A stretch of 64,000 nt of DNA from Nonomuraea maritima (lineage in GTDB: Bacteria > Actinomycetota > Actinomycetes > Streptosporangiales > Streptosporangiaceae), in NCBI RefSeq assembly GCF_900100395.1, contig NZ_FNFB01000007.1, positions 124,001 to 188,000 on the forward strand, written 5' to 3'. How positions within the stretch are numbered: the stretch's first letter is position 1; each line of letters begins with the position of its first letter. Positions 1 through 9,003 of this stretch are shown here, piece by piece. Below the pieces are notes generated by a model, which worked only from the letters and a program-made list of their open reading frames with translations, made no database searches and was not told where the DNA came from. The translations under genes and the position numbers were made by a program.

Positions 1-80
1 AAGCCGACGCACAGCAGCGCCACGGCCGTCCCCGCGAACAGGGCCACCCGATCCCGGAGCGCGCGGTCACGCAACCTCAT
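1..80 (-). CDS. N-terminus of a membrane protein (partial)
   Basis: An ATG at 78-80 on the minus strand opens a frame that runs off the window edge. The 26 visible codons begin MRLRDRALRDRVALFAGTAV: a short basic head followed by a hydrophobic stretch. That is the usual start of an inner-membrane protein, for example an FtsX/MacB-type permease. The family cannot be fixed from so few residues. It is divergent from the LuxR-type regulator at 371. Confidence 0.45.
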   Translation of the reverse strand, partial: MRLRDRALRDRVALFAGTAVALLCVG

Positions 81-370
81 GGGCGACCCCGCTCCGAGCC
101 CGTCGCCCCGGACGGGCCGAGGGCCGGCCGTGAGAAGGGGTGCCGTGCGCTCATCGCCTTCCTTTCCGCAAGCGCACGTCGAGGGACGTCAGGTCGTGAG
201 GTTCACGGAAACGCTCGCATCTGCTCGGTGGTGTTCTGCGCGGGTCACTCTTCGCCAAGAAGAAGTTCCCTACGACCCTGATTCGTGATGAATCCCCCCG
301 TATCGCATATCTGTGTGACTTTTGCTTTCATGCTTGGTTCACGTGACCGGAGGCCCTGTGTAATGAATCC
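81..370. other. intergenic region upstream of the LuxR-type regulator
   Basis: This 290-bp stretch separates the divergent partial membrane gene from the regulator. An open frame at 79-288 has no domain-like sequence and looks like chance. The AT-richer part around 290-345 is the likely promoter zone, and a GGAGG lies at about 350, some 16 bases before the ATG at 371. I see no clear hairpin or operator. Confidence 0.4.
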
Positions 371-3187
371 ATGGGGGAGCACACCTTGGCGGACCAGGGC
401 GAACCCGGTTCCCGAGGGTCTTCCGCACCGGGCCGGCGCGGCCGCGCGCCCGAGTGGCGGCTGATCGACGGCCTGATCGCCGGGGCGCCGGCCGGTCACG
501 GCGGCGTCCTGCTGGTCGAAGGCCCGCCGGGCATCGGCAAGAGCCGCCTGCTGGACGAGGCAGCCGCTGCCGCCGCCCGGGCGGGGCTGGACGTCGCCGG
601 CGGCGCGGCGGACCTGCTGACGCAGCCGATCCCGCTTTCGCCCCTGATGTCGGCGCTGGGGGAGGAGCCCTGCACGCCTTCGGCGAGCGGCGCGGCCGAG
701 CAGCGCCTGCGGGCGGCGCTGGAACGGCGGGCGGCCGCGCGACCGCTGCTCCTGACGCTGGACGACGTGCACTGGGCCGACCCGATGACGCTGCTCGCCC
801 TGCGGTCCATGACGCGGGACCTGTCGTCGTACCCGCTCGTCTGGATGCTGGCCCGCACGACCGGCCACGGTGACGGCAGGCGCGTCGGCCACCTCTTCGA
901 TGTGCTGACCGCGGACGGCGCGACCCGGATCACCCTGCGCGCGCTGGACGAGGCCGCGGTGGCCGAGGTCGTCGCCGACGTCCTCGGGGCGGCGCCCGAG
1001 CCGGACGTGCTCGACCTCGCCGGGCTGGCGGCCGGCAGGCCGTCCCTGCTCATCGCCCTTCTGGACGGGCTCCGCGGCGAGGGCGTGCTCCGGGTCGGTG
1101 ACGGACGCGTGCGGACGGTCCAGGAGCGGTTGCCGAGGGCCCAGGCGGTGACCGGCGCACTCCTGCGGGAGCTGTCGCCGCCGACCGGACGGCTGCTGCG
1201 GGCCGCCGGCGTCCTCGGCCGTTCGTTCGCGGTGCAGGACCTGGCCGACCTGCTCGGCGAGCCGACCGGCCGCCTGATGCCCATGCTGGAGGAGGCGATC
1301 TCCGCCGGCGTCGTCCAGGCCGCCGAGCACGAGCTGACGTTCCGGCACGACGCGCTGTGGCAGGCGGTGACCGCGAGCATCCCCGCTCCCGTGCGGCAGG
1401 CCCTGCACCGCGACGCCGGCGAGATGCTGCTCCGGCGCGGCGGGTCGGCGGTGCCCGCCGCCGCCCACCTCATCCGAGGCGCCACCCCCGGTGACGCCGC
1501 CGCCCTGCGCGGCCTGGACCGGGCGGCGCGCGAGGTGCTGCGGACCTCACCCGGCACCGCCGCCGACTTCGCCCTGCGGGCCCTCGAACTCAGCGGCCCC
1601 GCCGACCCGGGCTGGCTCGGCCGCGCCACGACGGCGGTCGACGCCCTGACCGCCGTCGGGCGGCTGCCTGAGGCGGCCGACCTCGCCCGTACCGCACTCG
1701 GCATGGCCTCGCCCGCCGAGGCGCTGCGGCTGCGCTGCTCGCTCGCGCACATCCTGCTCCTGAGCGGCCGTCCTGACGAGACGCTGCTCGAGGCCGAGAG
1801 CGTGCTCGCCCAGAGCGGCGTTCCCGAGGACCTGCGCGGCGCCGCGGAATGGGCGATGTTCTGGGGGCTCATCTGCCTCAACGACGCCCGGCCGGGACGG
1901 CAGCGGGCCCGGGAGGTCCTGGCGCACCGCGAGCGGCACACCGACGCCGTCGTCGTCGGGGCCCTTCTGCTGCTCGCCCGGCTGGCCGTCGTCGACGGGC
2001 GGGTCGCCAACTCCTTCCAGCACCTGCACGAAGCCCTGCGCCTGACGAACCGCGGCGCAGCGGAACCCGTCCAGCGGCCGTACGCGCGCCTGCTGCTCAG
2101 CCTCAACCACCGGGCCATGCGCCAGTTCGAGGCGTCCGAGCTCGCCGTGCGGGCCGCCGAGGAGGAGATCCAGGCGCTCGGGCTGACCGTCCTCGCCGCG
2201 CAGCCCGCGCTGTTCCGCTCCGTCCTGAGGCTCGCCGCCGGTGAGCTCGACGACGCCGCCGACGAGGCCCAGGCCGGGATGACGATCGCCGAGGAGCTCG
2301 GCACGCACGGGTGCGTCCGCGTCGGCGCGGCCATGCTCGCGCTCGTCGCCCTGCGGCGCGGCGACCTGGACGCCGCCGTCCGGCACGTCGAGCGCTACCA
2401 CGCCGTCCACGCCGCGCCAGGGATGCTGTTCGGGTCGGTGTGGGAGCGGTGGGCGACCGCGTCGCTGGCCGAGGCGCAGGGCGACCCGGACCGCGCGGTC
2501 GAGATCCTCGACGCCATCTACACCGATGCCGGAGAACGCCGCTGGGCGCTCCTCACCACGCCGGTGATGGCCGCCTGGATGACCCGGCTGGCGCTGGGCA
2601 CCGGCAACCACGCGTACGCGCGGACCGTCGTCGACACGGCCGACGTCCTGACCCGCGAGAACCCGGACTTCCCCGTCGTCGGCGTCTCGGCCGCGCACGC
2701 GCGCGGCATCCTGCACGGCGACGCCGACGCCCTCGCCGCCGCCGTCACCGACCAGCCAGAACCGTGGGCGCGGGCGTCGGCCGCCGAGGACCTCGGGGCC
2801 CTGCTCGCCGCCGCACCAGGGGACGCCGACCGCGAGCGGGCCGTCCACCACCTCGACCAGGCGCTCGGTGACTACCAGCACATCGGCGCGCTGCGGGACG
2901 CGGCCCGCGTCCGGGCGCGGCTGCGCGCCCTGGGCGTCCGCCGCCGCCACTGGTCGCAGACGCAGCGGCCCGCTTTCGGGTGGGACAGCCTCACCGACAC
3001 CGAACGCGAGGTGGCGGGGCTCATCGCGCAGGGGCTGACCAACCGGCAGGCCGCCGAGCGGATGTTCCTGTCACCCCACACGGTCTCCACCCACCTGCGC
3101 CGGATCTTCGCCAAGCTCGACATCGCCTCCCGCGTCGAACTGGCGGGCATCGTCGCCGAACAGCACCCGGCCCTGCTCCGGCACTAG
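371..3187 (+). CDS. LuxR-family transcriptional regulator with AAA-type ATPase domain (LAL family)
   Basis: The product has 938 residues, the usual size of a Large ATP-binding regulator of the LuxR family. A Walker A motif GPPGIGKS lies at residues 51-58 and a Walker B ending LTLDDVHWAD at about 128-137. A long helical, TPR-like middle follows. The C-terminal 60 residues form a LuxR DNA-binding domain (LTDTEREVAGLIAQGLTNRQ, then SPHTVSTHLRRIFAKL). LAL proteins are ATP- and ligand-responsive activators, often of catabolic or secondary-metabolite operons. The target cannot be told from the sequence. The stop overlaps that of the convergent MerR gene inside a CTAG tetranucleotide (3184-3187), so there is no space for a terminator. 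Confidence 0.9.
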   Translation: MGEHTLADQGEPGSRGSSAPGRRGRAPEWRLIDGLIAGAPAGHGGVLLVEGPPGIGKSRLLDEAAAAAARAGLDVAGGAADLLTQPIPLSPLMSALGEEPCTPSASGAAEQRLRAALERRAAARPLLLTLDDVHWADPMTLLALRSMTRDLSSYPLVWMLARTTGHGDGRRVGHLFDVLTADGATRITLRALDEAAVAEVVADVLGAAPEPDVLDLAGLAAGRPSLLIALLDGLRGEGVLRVGDGRVRTVQERLPRAQAVTGALLRELSPPTGRLLRAAGVLGRSFAVQDLADLLGEPTGRLMPMLEEAISAGVVQAAEHELTFRHDALWQAVTASIPAPVRQALHRDAGEMLLRRGGSAVPAAAHLIRGATPGDAAALRGLDRAAREVLRTSPGTAADFALRALELSGPADPGWLGRATTAVDALTAVGRLPEAADLARTALGMASPAEALRLRCSLAHILLLSGRPDETLLEAESVLAQSGVPEDLRGAAEWAMFWGLICLNDARPGRQRAREVLAHRERHTDAVVVGALLLLARLAVVDGRVANSFQHLHEALRLTNRGAAEPVQRPYARLLLSLNHRAMRQFEASELAVRAAEEEIQALGLTVLAAQPALFRSVLRLAAGELDDAADEAQAGMTIAEELGTHGCVRVGAAMLALVALRRGDLDAAVRHVERYHAVHAAPGMLFGSVWERWATASLAEAQGDPDRAVEILDAIYTDAGERRWALLTTPVMAAWMTRLALGTGNHAYARTVVDTADVLTRENPDFPVVGVSAAHARGILHGDADALAAAVTDQPEPWARASAAEDLGALLAAAPGDADRERAVHHLDQALGDYQHIGALRDAARVRARLRALGVRRRHWSQTQRPAFGWDSLTDTEREVAGLIAQGLTNRQAAERMFLSPHTVSTHLRRIFAKLDIASRVELAGIVAEQHPALLRH

Positions 3188-3912
3188 GCGATCCCCGCTG
3201 CTCTCCAGATCCGTGCGACGACGTCGAGCTGGGCGGGGTTGTAGAGGTCGAGCATCGCCTCGATCACCGTCCGGGCGAACGCGGACTGCTCGCGGACACC
3301 GGGCGGCAGCGCGTCGGCGGGGAGCGGACGCCGGGCGAGCAGTGACGTCACGTGCGGAGCCATGAGGTCCGCCACACGCCGGCGGGTCGCCTCGTCCGCG
3401 TCCTCAGGGAGGGCGTCGAACTCGTCGCCGCCCGGCATGTGCGCTGAGCCGCGGAGCAGCGCGCTCCAATGGGGTGCCCCCTGCTCACCCGCCACCTGCG
3501 TGATGACGGCGTACAAGGCGCGGTCGGCCGTCGAGAGCTCCGCCTCCTTCGCCGCGACGGAGACCTCGAAGGGCAGGTCCGTCTCGACCGGGTGACGGCG
3601 CAGTTTCGCGATCTCCTGCTGCGCCTGCCGCAACTGGGCGATCCTTGCCGCGAGGTCGGCCTCGACCGCGGCCAGGGTCTCCTCCAAGCCGTCCGCGTCG
3701 TCCCGGCGCATCGCCGCGATCGTCGAGAGCGGCAGGCCGAGACGGGTCAGGCGGCGGATCTCGAGCAGCCGGATCAGGTGTTCTGTGCCGTACGACTTGT
3801 AGCCGTTCGCCATCCGCTCGGGCTCGTCGAGCAGCCCGACATCGTGGTAGTGGCGTACGGCGCGCAGGGTCGTGCCCGCGAGTTGCGCGACCTCGCGCGT
3901 GCTCCACCCCAT
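3184..3912 (-). CDS. MerR-family transcriptional regulator
   Basis: The product has 242 residues when begun at the ATG at 3912, which has AGAAGGTGG just upstream. A longer frame reaches 4056, but its extra N-terminus lacks domain character. Residues 1-70 form the winged-helix MerR domain (MGWSTREVAQLAGTTLRAVR, then YHDVGLLDEP). A helical dimerisation segment follows at about 75-115 (LEETLAAVEADLAARIAQLR). The C-terminal ~120 residues resemble the effector part of TipAL-like actinobacterial MerR proteins. The TipAS cysteine is not evident, so the inducer is unknown. It is divergent from the PrsW-like gene at 4014, a possible target. Confidence 0.85.
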   Translation of the reverse strand: MGWSTREVAQLAGTTLRAVRHYHDVGLLDEPERMANGYKSYGTEHLIRLLEIRRLTRLGLPLSTIAAMRRDDADGLEETLAAVEADLAARIAQLRQAQQEIAKLRRHPVETDLPFEVSVAAKEAELSTADRALYAVITQVAGEQGAPHWSALLRGSAHMPGGDEFDALPEDADEATRRRVADLMAPHVTSLLARRPLPADALPPGVREQSAFARTVIEAMLDLYNPAQLDVVARIWRAAGIA

Positions 3913-4013
3913 CGGCCACCTTCTTCGTCGCAGGGCTTGAGTATGCCGCAACGGCACAGTGTCTGCTGGACGCGCATCGCTTCGTCGGCGACTGCAGAAC
4001 TCAGGGGTGGACG

Positions 4014-4873
4014 ATGAGAACTGGTACACGGGCCGTCTGGCCTGTTGGCGCCGCACTCGCGTGGCTGGGCTCGATGGTGTGGGTGGGGAGCCAGATCGGG
4101 ATCGACGGCGTGGGCGTCGGCCTGGTGCTGTCGACGGTCGTCACGCTGCCGATCGTGGCCGTCCTCCTGTGGCTCGACCGGCGCAGGCGGGAGCGTCCGC
4201 GGCTGCTCGCCTCCGCCTTCGCCTGGGGCGCGACGATCGCGGCGTTCTGCTCGATCTGGTCGCAGCAGTGGCTGCATTCCCTGGTCGACGCCACCATGGG
4301 GACGCAGGTCGGAGAGTGGGTCCGGCCCCTCGTCATCACGCCGGTGACCGAGGAGGTGCTGAAGGGCCTGTTCCTCCTGTGGCTTCTCGTCCACCGGCGG
4401 CGGGAGATCACCGGTGTGCTCGACGCCGTCGTCCTCGCCGGACTGGCGGGGGCCGGGTTCTCGTTCACCGAGAACTCCCTCTATTTCGGCCGCGCGGTCA
4501 TGGACGCCGCAGGGGCTGCGGCATCCGATGACACCGCGATCATCACCCTCGGTGTGCTGTTGCTCATGCGCGTCGGCATGGTGCCCTTTTTCCACCCGCT
4601 CATGGTGGCGCTCACCGGGATCGGCGTCGGCATCGCCGCGAGCGCGCGCCGGCGCGCCGGCGCGCCGGTCGGACCCTGCCCGTCGTCGCGGGCCTGTTCG
4701 TGGCCGTCACCTTGCACGGTGTGTGGGACTGGGCCGGTCTCGCGAGCCCCGATCCTTATCTCCTCTTCAAGATCTACGGCGCCGTGCTCGTGCCTGTCTT
4801 CGTCGCCGTCCTCGTCCTCGCCCTCGTGCTCCGGCGCCGCGAGGGCAGGAAGATCGCCACGGCTGCGTCCTAA
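4014..4873 (+). pseudogene. PrsW-family intramembrane metalloprotease, frameshifted at an 8-bp tandem repeat
   Basis: Starting at the ATG at 4014 (GGGGTGG upstream), the frame encodes a multi-pass membrane protein with PrsW hallmarks: a glutamate pair in PVTEEVLKGLFLLW, then FTENSLYFG and FFHPLMVALTGIG. The frame then runs into three copies of GCGCGCCG (4644-4667). Beyond them, family-like sequence (RTLPVVAGLFVAVTLHGVWD) continues in a different frame to TAA at 4871-4873. Removing one 8-bp unit restores a single frame of 283 residues. As written, the head frame instead continues to 4931 with unrelated sequence. PrsW proteins cleave anti-sigma factors or other membrane substrates. The break could be a real mutation, slippage, or a sequencing error. 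Confidence 0.65.
4644..4667. repeat. three tandem copies of an 8-bp unit inside the PrsW-like gene
   Basis: GCGCGCCG is repeated perfectly three times. The unit length is not a multiple of three, so each gain or loss shifts the reading frame. Two or five copies would keep the PrsW-like gene open and three closes it. The repeat lies between two well-conserved family segments. Confidence 0.8.
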
Positions 4874-5706
4874 CGCACGCCGCAGATCGCCTTGCCGATG
4901 GTGGCCGCGACCGCCTGCGGGTGGGAGATGAGGGTCAGGTGCGAACCGCCCCTGAACGTGGTGACCTTCGAGCGCGCTCGCCGGGCCATGGACGACAGCG
5001 ACTCCGCGGTGATGATCCGGTCGCCGGTGCTGATGAAGTACCAGGACGGGATCTTCTTCCACGCCGCCGCCTTCGACGGGGTCATGAACGCGCTGGTCGA
5101 GGCGGCCCGCTGGGTCGCCCACAGGCGCGTGGCGACGTCCCTCGGCAGGTCAGAGGCGAACGAGCGGACGAAGGGGTCCTGCTTGAGATAGAGGTCGTGC
5201 GCGCCCGAGGGCGCTCCGGCGTAGGGCACCTCCTCGTACAGCGTCTTGGGGTCCGCGCCGAGCGCCGAGCCCCGGCCGCTGAGCTGGGCTGTGGTCTCGC
5301 CCACGTCAGGGGCCGCGGCGTCGACGTAGACGAGGGCCTTGACGTTGGGGACGTTCGCGGCGGCGTTCGTGATGACCGAGCCGCCGTAGGAGTGCCCGAC
5401 GAGCACGATCGGGCCACGCACGGTCCGCAGGAAGCCGGCGACGGTGGCGGCGTCGTCGGTCAGGTTCCTGAGCGGGTTGGCGATGGCGCGCGCGCTGTAA
5501 CCCGCCCGCTTCAGTGCCTCCACCTCGCCGTTCCAGCTGGAGGTGTCGGCCCAGGCCCCATGGACCAGGACGACCGTCGGCTTGCCGTGCCTCGACGCGG
5601 GGCAGGGCACCGGGTTCGCGGACGCCGCCGTGGCGGCCGGCGCGGACGTGAACGCGACGAGCACCGCCGCGAAGTGGACAGCCGTGCGGTGCGGTGCAGG
5701 AATCAT
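4870..5706 (-). CDS. secreted alpha/beta-fold hydrolase
   Basis: The product has 278 residues. It starts with a Sec-type signal peptide (MIPAPHRTAVHFAAVLVAFT, cut near the ATAASA segment). An alpha/beta hydrolase core follows, with the oxyanion segment VLVHGAWADTSSW and the nucleophile elbow VGHSYGG. The catalytic aspartate is probably in FISTGDRI and the histidine in GGSHLTLISHP. The family contains esterases and carboxylic-ester hydrolases of the salicylate-binding-protein-2 type; the substrate is unknown. It lies 57 bases downstream of mdcH on the same strand, so it may be read from the malonate operon transcript. Its stop overlaps the end of the convergent PrsW-like gene. Confidence 0.85.
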   Translation of the reverse strand: MIPAPHRTAVHFAAVLVAFTSAPAATAASANPVPCPASRHGKPTVVLVHGAWADTSSWNGEVEALKRAGYSARAIANPLRNLTDDAATVAGFLRTVRGPIVLVGHSYGGSVITNAAANVPNVKALVYVDAAAPDVGETTAQLSGRGSALGADPKTLYEEVPYAGAPSGAHDLYLKQDPFVRSFASDLPRDVATRLWATQRAASTSAFMTPSKAAAWKKIPSWYFISTGDRIITAESLSSMARRARSKVTTFRGGSHLTLISHPQAVAATIGKAICGVR

Positions 5707-5763
5707 GAGTCTCCTCGCGGTGTGACGGGCGGCGTCCTGGCCGCGCCGTGCCTGGTGCGGGGG

Positions 5764-6741
5764 TCATGGTGTCGGGACCGCCGGTTCGCGGGCGCTGTGG
5801 GAACTGTGGGAACTGCGGGTACGGCGGGCGTACGCGGCCACGTCGGCGACGTCGGTGTCGTCCAACGCGAGGACGCGGGCCCGCGGGTACGCCGCGCGGG
5901 CCATCCGGGCGAGCACCTGCCCGGGAGGCGCCTGGACGAACAGGGCGGCGCCGAGCTCGCCGAGCAGCCCGGTGACGTCCCACCAGCGCACGGTGGTGGC
6001 GACGCCGCGGGCCAGGTCGTCCAGGACGGTGCCGGCGTCGTGCAGCAGACGTCCGGTGGAGTCGCTGAGGTACGGGACGCTCAGCCGGCGCCTCGGCACG
6101 TTCCGCAGGTGCCCGGCCATGGCGTCGGCGACACCGGCGAGCAGCGGGCAGTGCGAGGGCACGGCGATGTCCAGCCGCACCACCCGCCGGGCCCCCGCCG
6201 TCGCCGCCGCCGCGGCGACGCGCTCCAGCGCGCGCAGGCTGCCGGAGACCACGACCTGCTGGTCGGTGTCGACCACGGCCACGTAAGCGGGGTCGTCGTC
6301 GGTGCCGGTCGCCTCGACGACGCGCCTGACGGCCGCCGGTCCCAGCCCCAGGACGGCCGTCATGCCGTACCCGGACGGGTAGGCCCGTCGCATCAGCTCG
6401 CCGCGCAGGCGTACGGCGTCGAGGGCCTCGCCGAAGGTCAGCACGCCCGCGGCGACCGCCGCGGGGAACGTGCCCGTGGAGTGCCCGGCCACGACGTCGG
6501 GAGCCACGCCGGCGCAGGCGAGCGCCCGGGTCGCGGCGACCCCGGCCACGCACAGCGCGACCTGCGTGGTGACGGTCGACTCCAGCGCCTCGGCGTCGTC
6601 CCGCGACGATCCTGGCAGCAGCTGCTCGGCCTCCGCGAGCGTCGCGGCGACGGCCGGGTGGCGGGGCAGGTCGTGCAGCATCCCCGGACGCTGGGTGCCC
6701 TGGCCCGGGTAGAGGAAGGCGACGCTCAGATCGGCGCCCAC
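5764..6741 (-). CDS. mdcH: malonate decarboxylase acyltransferase (malonyl-CoA:ACP transacylase type), MdcH
   Basis: MdcH loads malonyl from malonyl-CoA onto the prosthetic group of the acyl carrier subunit MdcC, priming the decarboxylase. The start is taken as GTG at 6741 (VGADLSVAFLYPGQGTQRPG), giving 325 residues, close to the family length. The PGQGTQ loop is present, the nucleophile motif is GHSTGTFPAAVAAG, and the general-base histidine lies in VPSHCPLL. The start overlaps the end of mdcG by 16 bases. It is the last mdc gene. FabD-like proteins are the alternative, but the operon context settles the call. Confidence 0.9.
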   Translation of the reverse strand: MGADLSVAFLYPGQGTQRPGMLHDLPRHPAVAATLAEAEQLLPGSSRDDAEALESTVTTQVALCVAGVAATRALACAGVAPDVVAGHSTGTFPAAVAAGVLTFGEALDAVRLRGELMRRAYPSGYGMTAVLGLGPAAVRRVVEATGTDDDPAYVAVVDTDQQVVVSGSLRALERVAAAAATAGARRVVRLDIAVPSHCPLLAGVADAMAGHLRNVPRRRLSVPYLSDSTGRLLHDAGTVLDDLARGVATTVRWWDVTGLLGELGAALFVQAPPGQVLARMARAAYPRARVLALDDTDVADVAAYARRTRSSHSSHSAREPAVPTP

Positions 6742-7337
6742 GGATCGTCCACCAGTTCGGGACCGCGCCCGGTACGGGCCAGGACCGGGCCGCCGGTACG
6801 GGCCCACTCGACGAGGGCGACCCCGCCGCGCGGCGTCTCCAGCTGGCAGTCGACCGCGCAGGCGAGGCCGCAGAACACGGTCAAGAGCCGCGCCGCGAGC
6901 TCCCGCGGCAGCCTGTCGGGCGTCCGGATCAGCAGGTCGAGGTCGCTGCCGGGGTGGGTGACCCGGTGCCCGGTGGCGAGCTCGAAGCCGACGCCGCCGA
7001 CGGGCCCCCACGCGGCCGCCTCGCCCAGCTCGGCGGCCAGGCACCGGCGGACGGCGGCCAGCGCGGCCGCCGGCCGGGGCAGGCGGGGAACCCGCCGGTT
7101 CAGCCACTCGGGCGGGACGCGGCCCAGCACCGCCGTGGACGGGACGAGCGCGGCCTGCCTCTCGCAGCGCGCGGCCCCGCGCACGCCGACCGGGATCAGC
7201 CGGGACGGGTGCGGCGCGCGCCGGACGACGGCCCAGGGGCACGCGGCGAGCGACGCGGCGGCCCAGCGCGGCAGCCCGCCGGTCACCGCGTCAGGGGCCA
7301 GCCGCAGCAGGTCGTGCGGGCGCGGGGTCACCTCCAC
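6726..7337 (-). CDS. mdcG: phosphoribosyl-dephospho-CoA transferase MdcG
   Basis: MdcG transfers the phosphoribosyl-dephospho-CoA precursor onto the serine of MdcC, completing the holo-acyl carrier subunit. The product has 203 residues from GTG at 7337; GTG at 7331 is also possible. The signature is a nucleotidyltransferase-type motif HPGSDLDLLIR. An N-terminal segment RPHDLLRLAP matches the family's R-H-D-L start. The start overlaps the end of mdcE by 10 bases and the end overlaps mdcH, indicating translational coupling. Confidence 0.88.
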   Translation of the reverse strand: MEVTPRPHDLLRLAPDAVTGGLPRWAAASLAACPWAVVRRAPHPSRLIPVGVRGAARCERQAALVPSTAVLGRVPPEWLNRRVPRLPRPAAALAAVRRCLAAELGEAAAWGPVGGVGFELATGHRVTHPGSDLDLLIRTPDRLPRELAARLLTVFCGLACAVDCQLETPRGGVALVEWARTGGPVLARTGRGPELVDDPWAPI

Positions 7338-8134
7338 TGGGCGCTCAGCTCCTCGCGTACGCGGTGCGAGGCGGCCCGCGTCCGCAGGGCGTCCGGCGAG
7401 GTGAGGCGGTTGCTCAGGTCCCTCGGGCCGGAGCGGGCCCGCTGGACGGCCGCGGCGAGAGCGTCCTTCACCCGGCGCACGTCCTGCTCGTCCGGATCGT
7501 CGGCGTGCTCCACCCTCAGCAGGTCGTCGCACAGGCCGAGCTTCGCCCAGTCGCTCACGTCGTACGACAGCGGCGGGACGCGCCGGGCCAGCTCGTCGAG
7601 CTGCTCCACGGTGCGCATGGTCACCCGCGCCGCCGCCCGCTTGTGCATGGCGTGGATCACCACGCCAGGGTCGTCGAGCGCCAGCATCTGGTTGGCCTGC
7701 GAGCCGTGCGCGAGCAGGCCGCCCGACAGCGCGTTCCCGACGATGAGGGAGATCACGGGGTGTCCGGCGGTGCGGGCGCGGGCATGGGCGTCCACGGCGG
7801 TCGCCAGCGCGTGATGGATGCCGGCCAGCTCCTCCACCCGCCCGTACGCCTGGCTCGGCACGTCGACGACGGCGACGATCGGGCGGCGCCTGTCCTCGGG
7901 CAGCCGGGCGTCCTCGGTGAGGACGGCGGTGACCGCCTCGGCGATCCCGAGCCCTTCGAGCAGGCCCACCTCGCCCTTCCTGGCCCGGTGGTAGGGGCTC
8001 TCCTGGTGCGGGACGACGGCGACGAGGCGGGCGGTGTCGCCGTTCAGCGTGCAGTCCGCCGTGATCACGGACGGCACGGCACCGTCCACGGGGCCGTCGG
8101 CGAGCGCGCGCGTCCACGTGAGGCCGCGGGTCAT
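7328..8134 (-). CDS. mdcE: malonate decarboxylase, gamma/epsilon carboxyltransferase subunit MdcE
   Basis: MdcE pairs with MdcD as the crotonase-fold decarboxylase that releases CO2 from malonyl-S-ACP. The product has 268 residues from ATG at 8134, close to the family size. Visible family features are QESPYHRARKGEVGLLEGLG near residue 50, a glycine-rich turn LIVGNALSGGLLAHGSQANQ, and YDVSDWAKLGLCDDLL near the C-terminus. The start overlaps the mdcD stop by ATGA and the end overlaps mdcG. Confidence 0.92.
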   Translation of the reverse strand: MTRGLTWTRALADGPVDGAVPSVITADCTLNGDTARLVAVVPHQESPYHRARKGEVGLLEGLGIAEAVTAVLTEDARLPEDRRRPIVAVVDVPSQAYGRVEELAGIHHALATAVDAHARARTAGHPVISLIVGNALSGGLLAHGSQANQMLALDDPGVVIHAMHKRAAARVTMRTVEQLDELARRVPPLSYDVSDWAKLGLCDDLLRVEHADDPDEQDVRRVKDALAAAVQRARSGPRDLSNRLTSPDALRTRAASHRVREELSAQWR

Positions 8135-9003
8135 CGGCCGTCTCCCTTCGCTCCGGCCCGCGCCCAGACGTCGGCGAGGGCGGCGGGCTCGGGCGGACGG
8201 GCCGGGTCGACGGCCTCGAGGGCGGCCCGCAGCTCCTTGATCCGCCGCGAACGCTGCTCGGCGGGCATGCCCGCGCGCACGGCGTCGATCACCGCCGTGC
8301 GCAACGCGGTGACGTCGTCGAGGACGAGCGTGTCGGCCAGGCCGGTACCGACGCGTTGTCTCCCACCGTCCAGCGACCAGATGAGCGGGTGGTCGGAGGC
8401 GTCGAACTCCTCGATGCCGGCCTCCGACTCGATCACCTCGGGGCCGTTGAGCCCGAGCCTGGCCTCCTCCGTCATGATCAGCCGGGTGCAGAGTGCGGCG
8501 GCGATGCTCATGCCGCCGTAGCAGCCCAGCGAACCCGCGATGACGCCTACGACGGGCTGCAGGGCGCGCAGCTCCAGGATCGCCGAGCACACCTCGGCGA
8601 CCGCGGCCAGGCCCAGGTTGGCCTCCTGCAACCGGACGCCGCCCGTCTCCAGCAGGAGCACCGCGGGCGTGGGCGTGCCCGCGCGGGTGTCGCGGGCGGC
8701 CAGGGACAGCGCGGTCGCCATCTTCACCCCGGAGACCTCGCCGATGCCGCCGCCCTGGAAGGCCTGCTCGACGGCGACCACCACCGCCGGATCCCCGTCG
8801 AGCGCGCCCTTCATCACGACGACGCCGTCGTCGCTCTGCGGCACGACGCCCTGGGGTTCCAGCCAGGGCGACTCGATGCGGTCGAAGGGACCGCACAGCT
8901 CGCGGGCGCTGCCGTCGTCGAGCAGCGCCCTGGCCCGCTGTCTGGCGTTCAGTTCGATGAAGCTCGTACGGCGGAGCATCGCCTGCCAGTCGGTCCGCGT
9001 CAT
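8131..9003 (-). CDS. mdcD: malonate decarboxylase beta subunit MdcD
   Basis: MdcD forms the decarboxylase heterodimer with MdcE. The product has 290 residues from ATG at 9003, preceded by GGAGGG. It shows the acetyl-CoA carboxylase beta-like crotonase fold: FQGGGIGEVSGVKMATAL, then TGGVRLQEANLGL, then IAGSLGCYGGMSIAAALC, and a GLNGPEVIE segment. The zinc ribbon of AccD is absent, as expected for MdcD. It is joined to mdcC and mdcE by 4-base ATGA overlaps. Confidence 0.93.
   Translation of the reverse strand: MTRTDWQAMLRRTSFIELNARQRARALLDDGSARELCGPFDRIESPWLEPQGVVPQSDDGVVVMKGALDGDPAVVVAVEQAFQGGGIGEVSGVKMATALSLAARDTRAGTPTPAVLLLETGGVRLQEANLGLAAVAEVCSAILELRALQPVVGVIAGSLGCYGGMSIAAALCTRLIMTEEARLGLNGPEVIESEAGIEEFDASDHPLIWSLDGGRQRVGTGLADTLVLDDVTALRTAVIDAVRAGMPAEQRSRRIKELRAALEAVDPARPPEPAALADVWARAGAKGDGR

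Noticed and set aside
79..288. 69-codon open frame before the LAL regulator
   Set aside because: Low-complexity P/R/S-rich translation with no ribosome-binding site or recognisable motif.
245..2950. Long open frames antisense to or out of frame with the LAL regulator
   Set aside because: They are shadows of GC-rich coding sequence, lack domain motifs and have the wrong codon-position bias.
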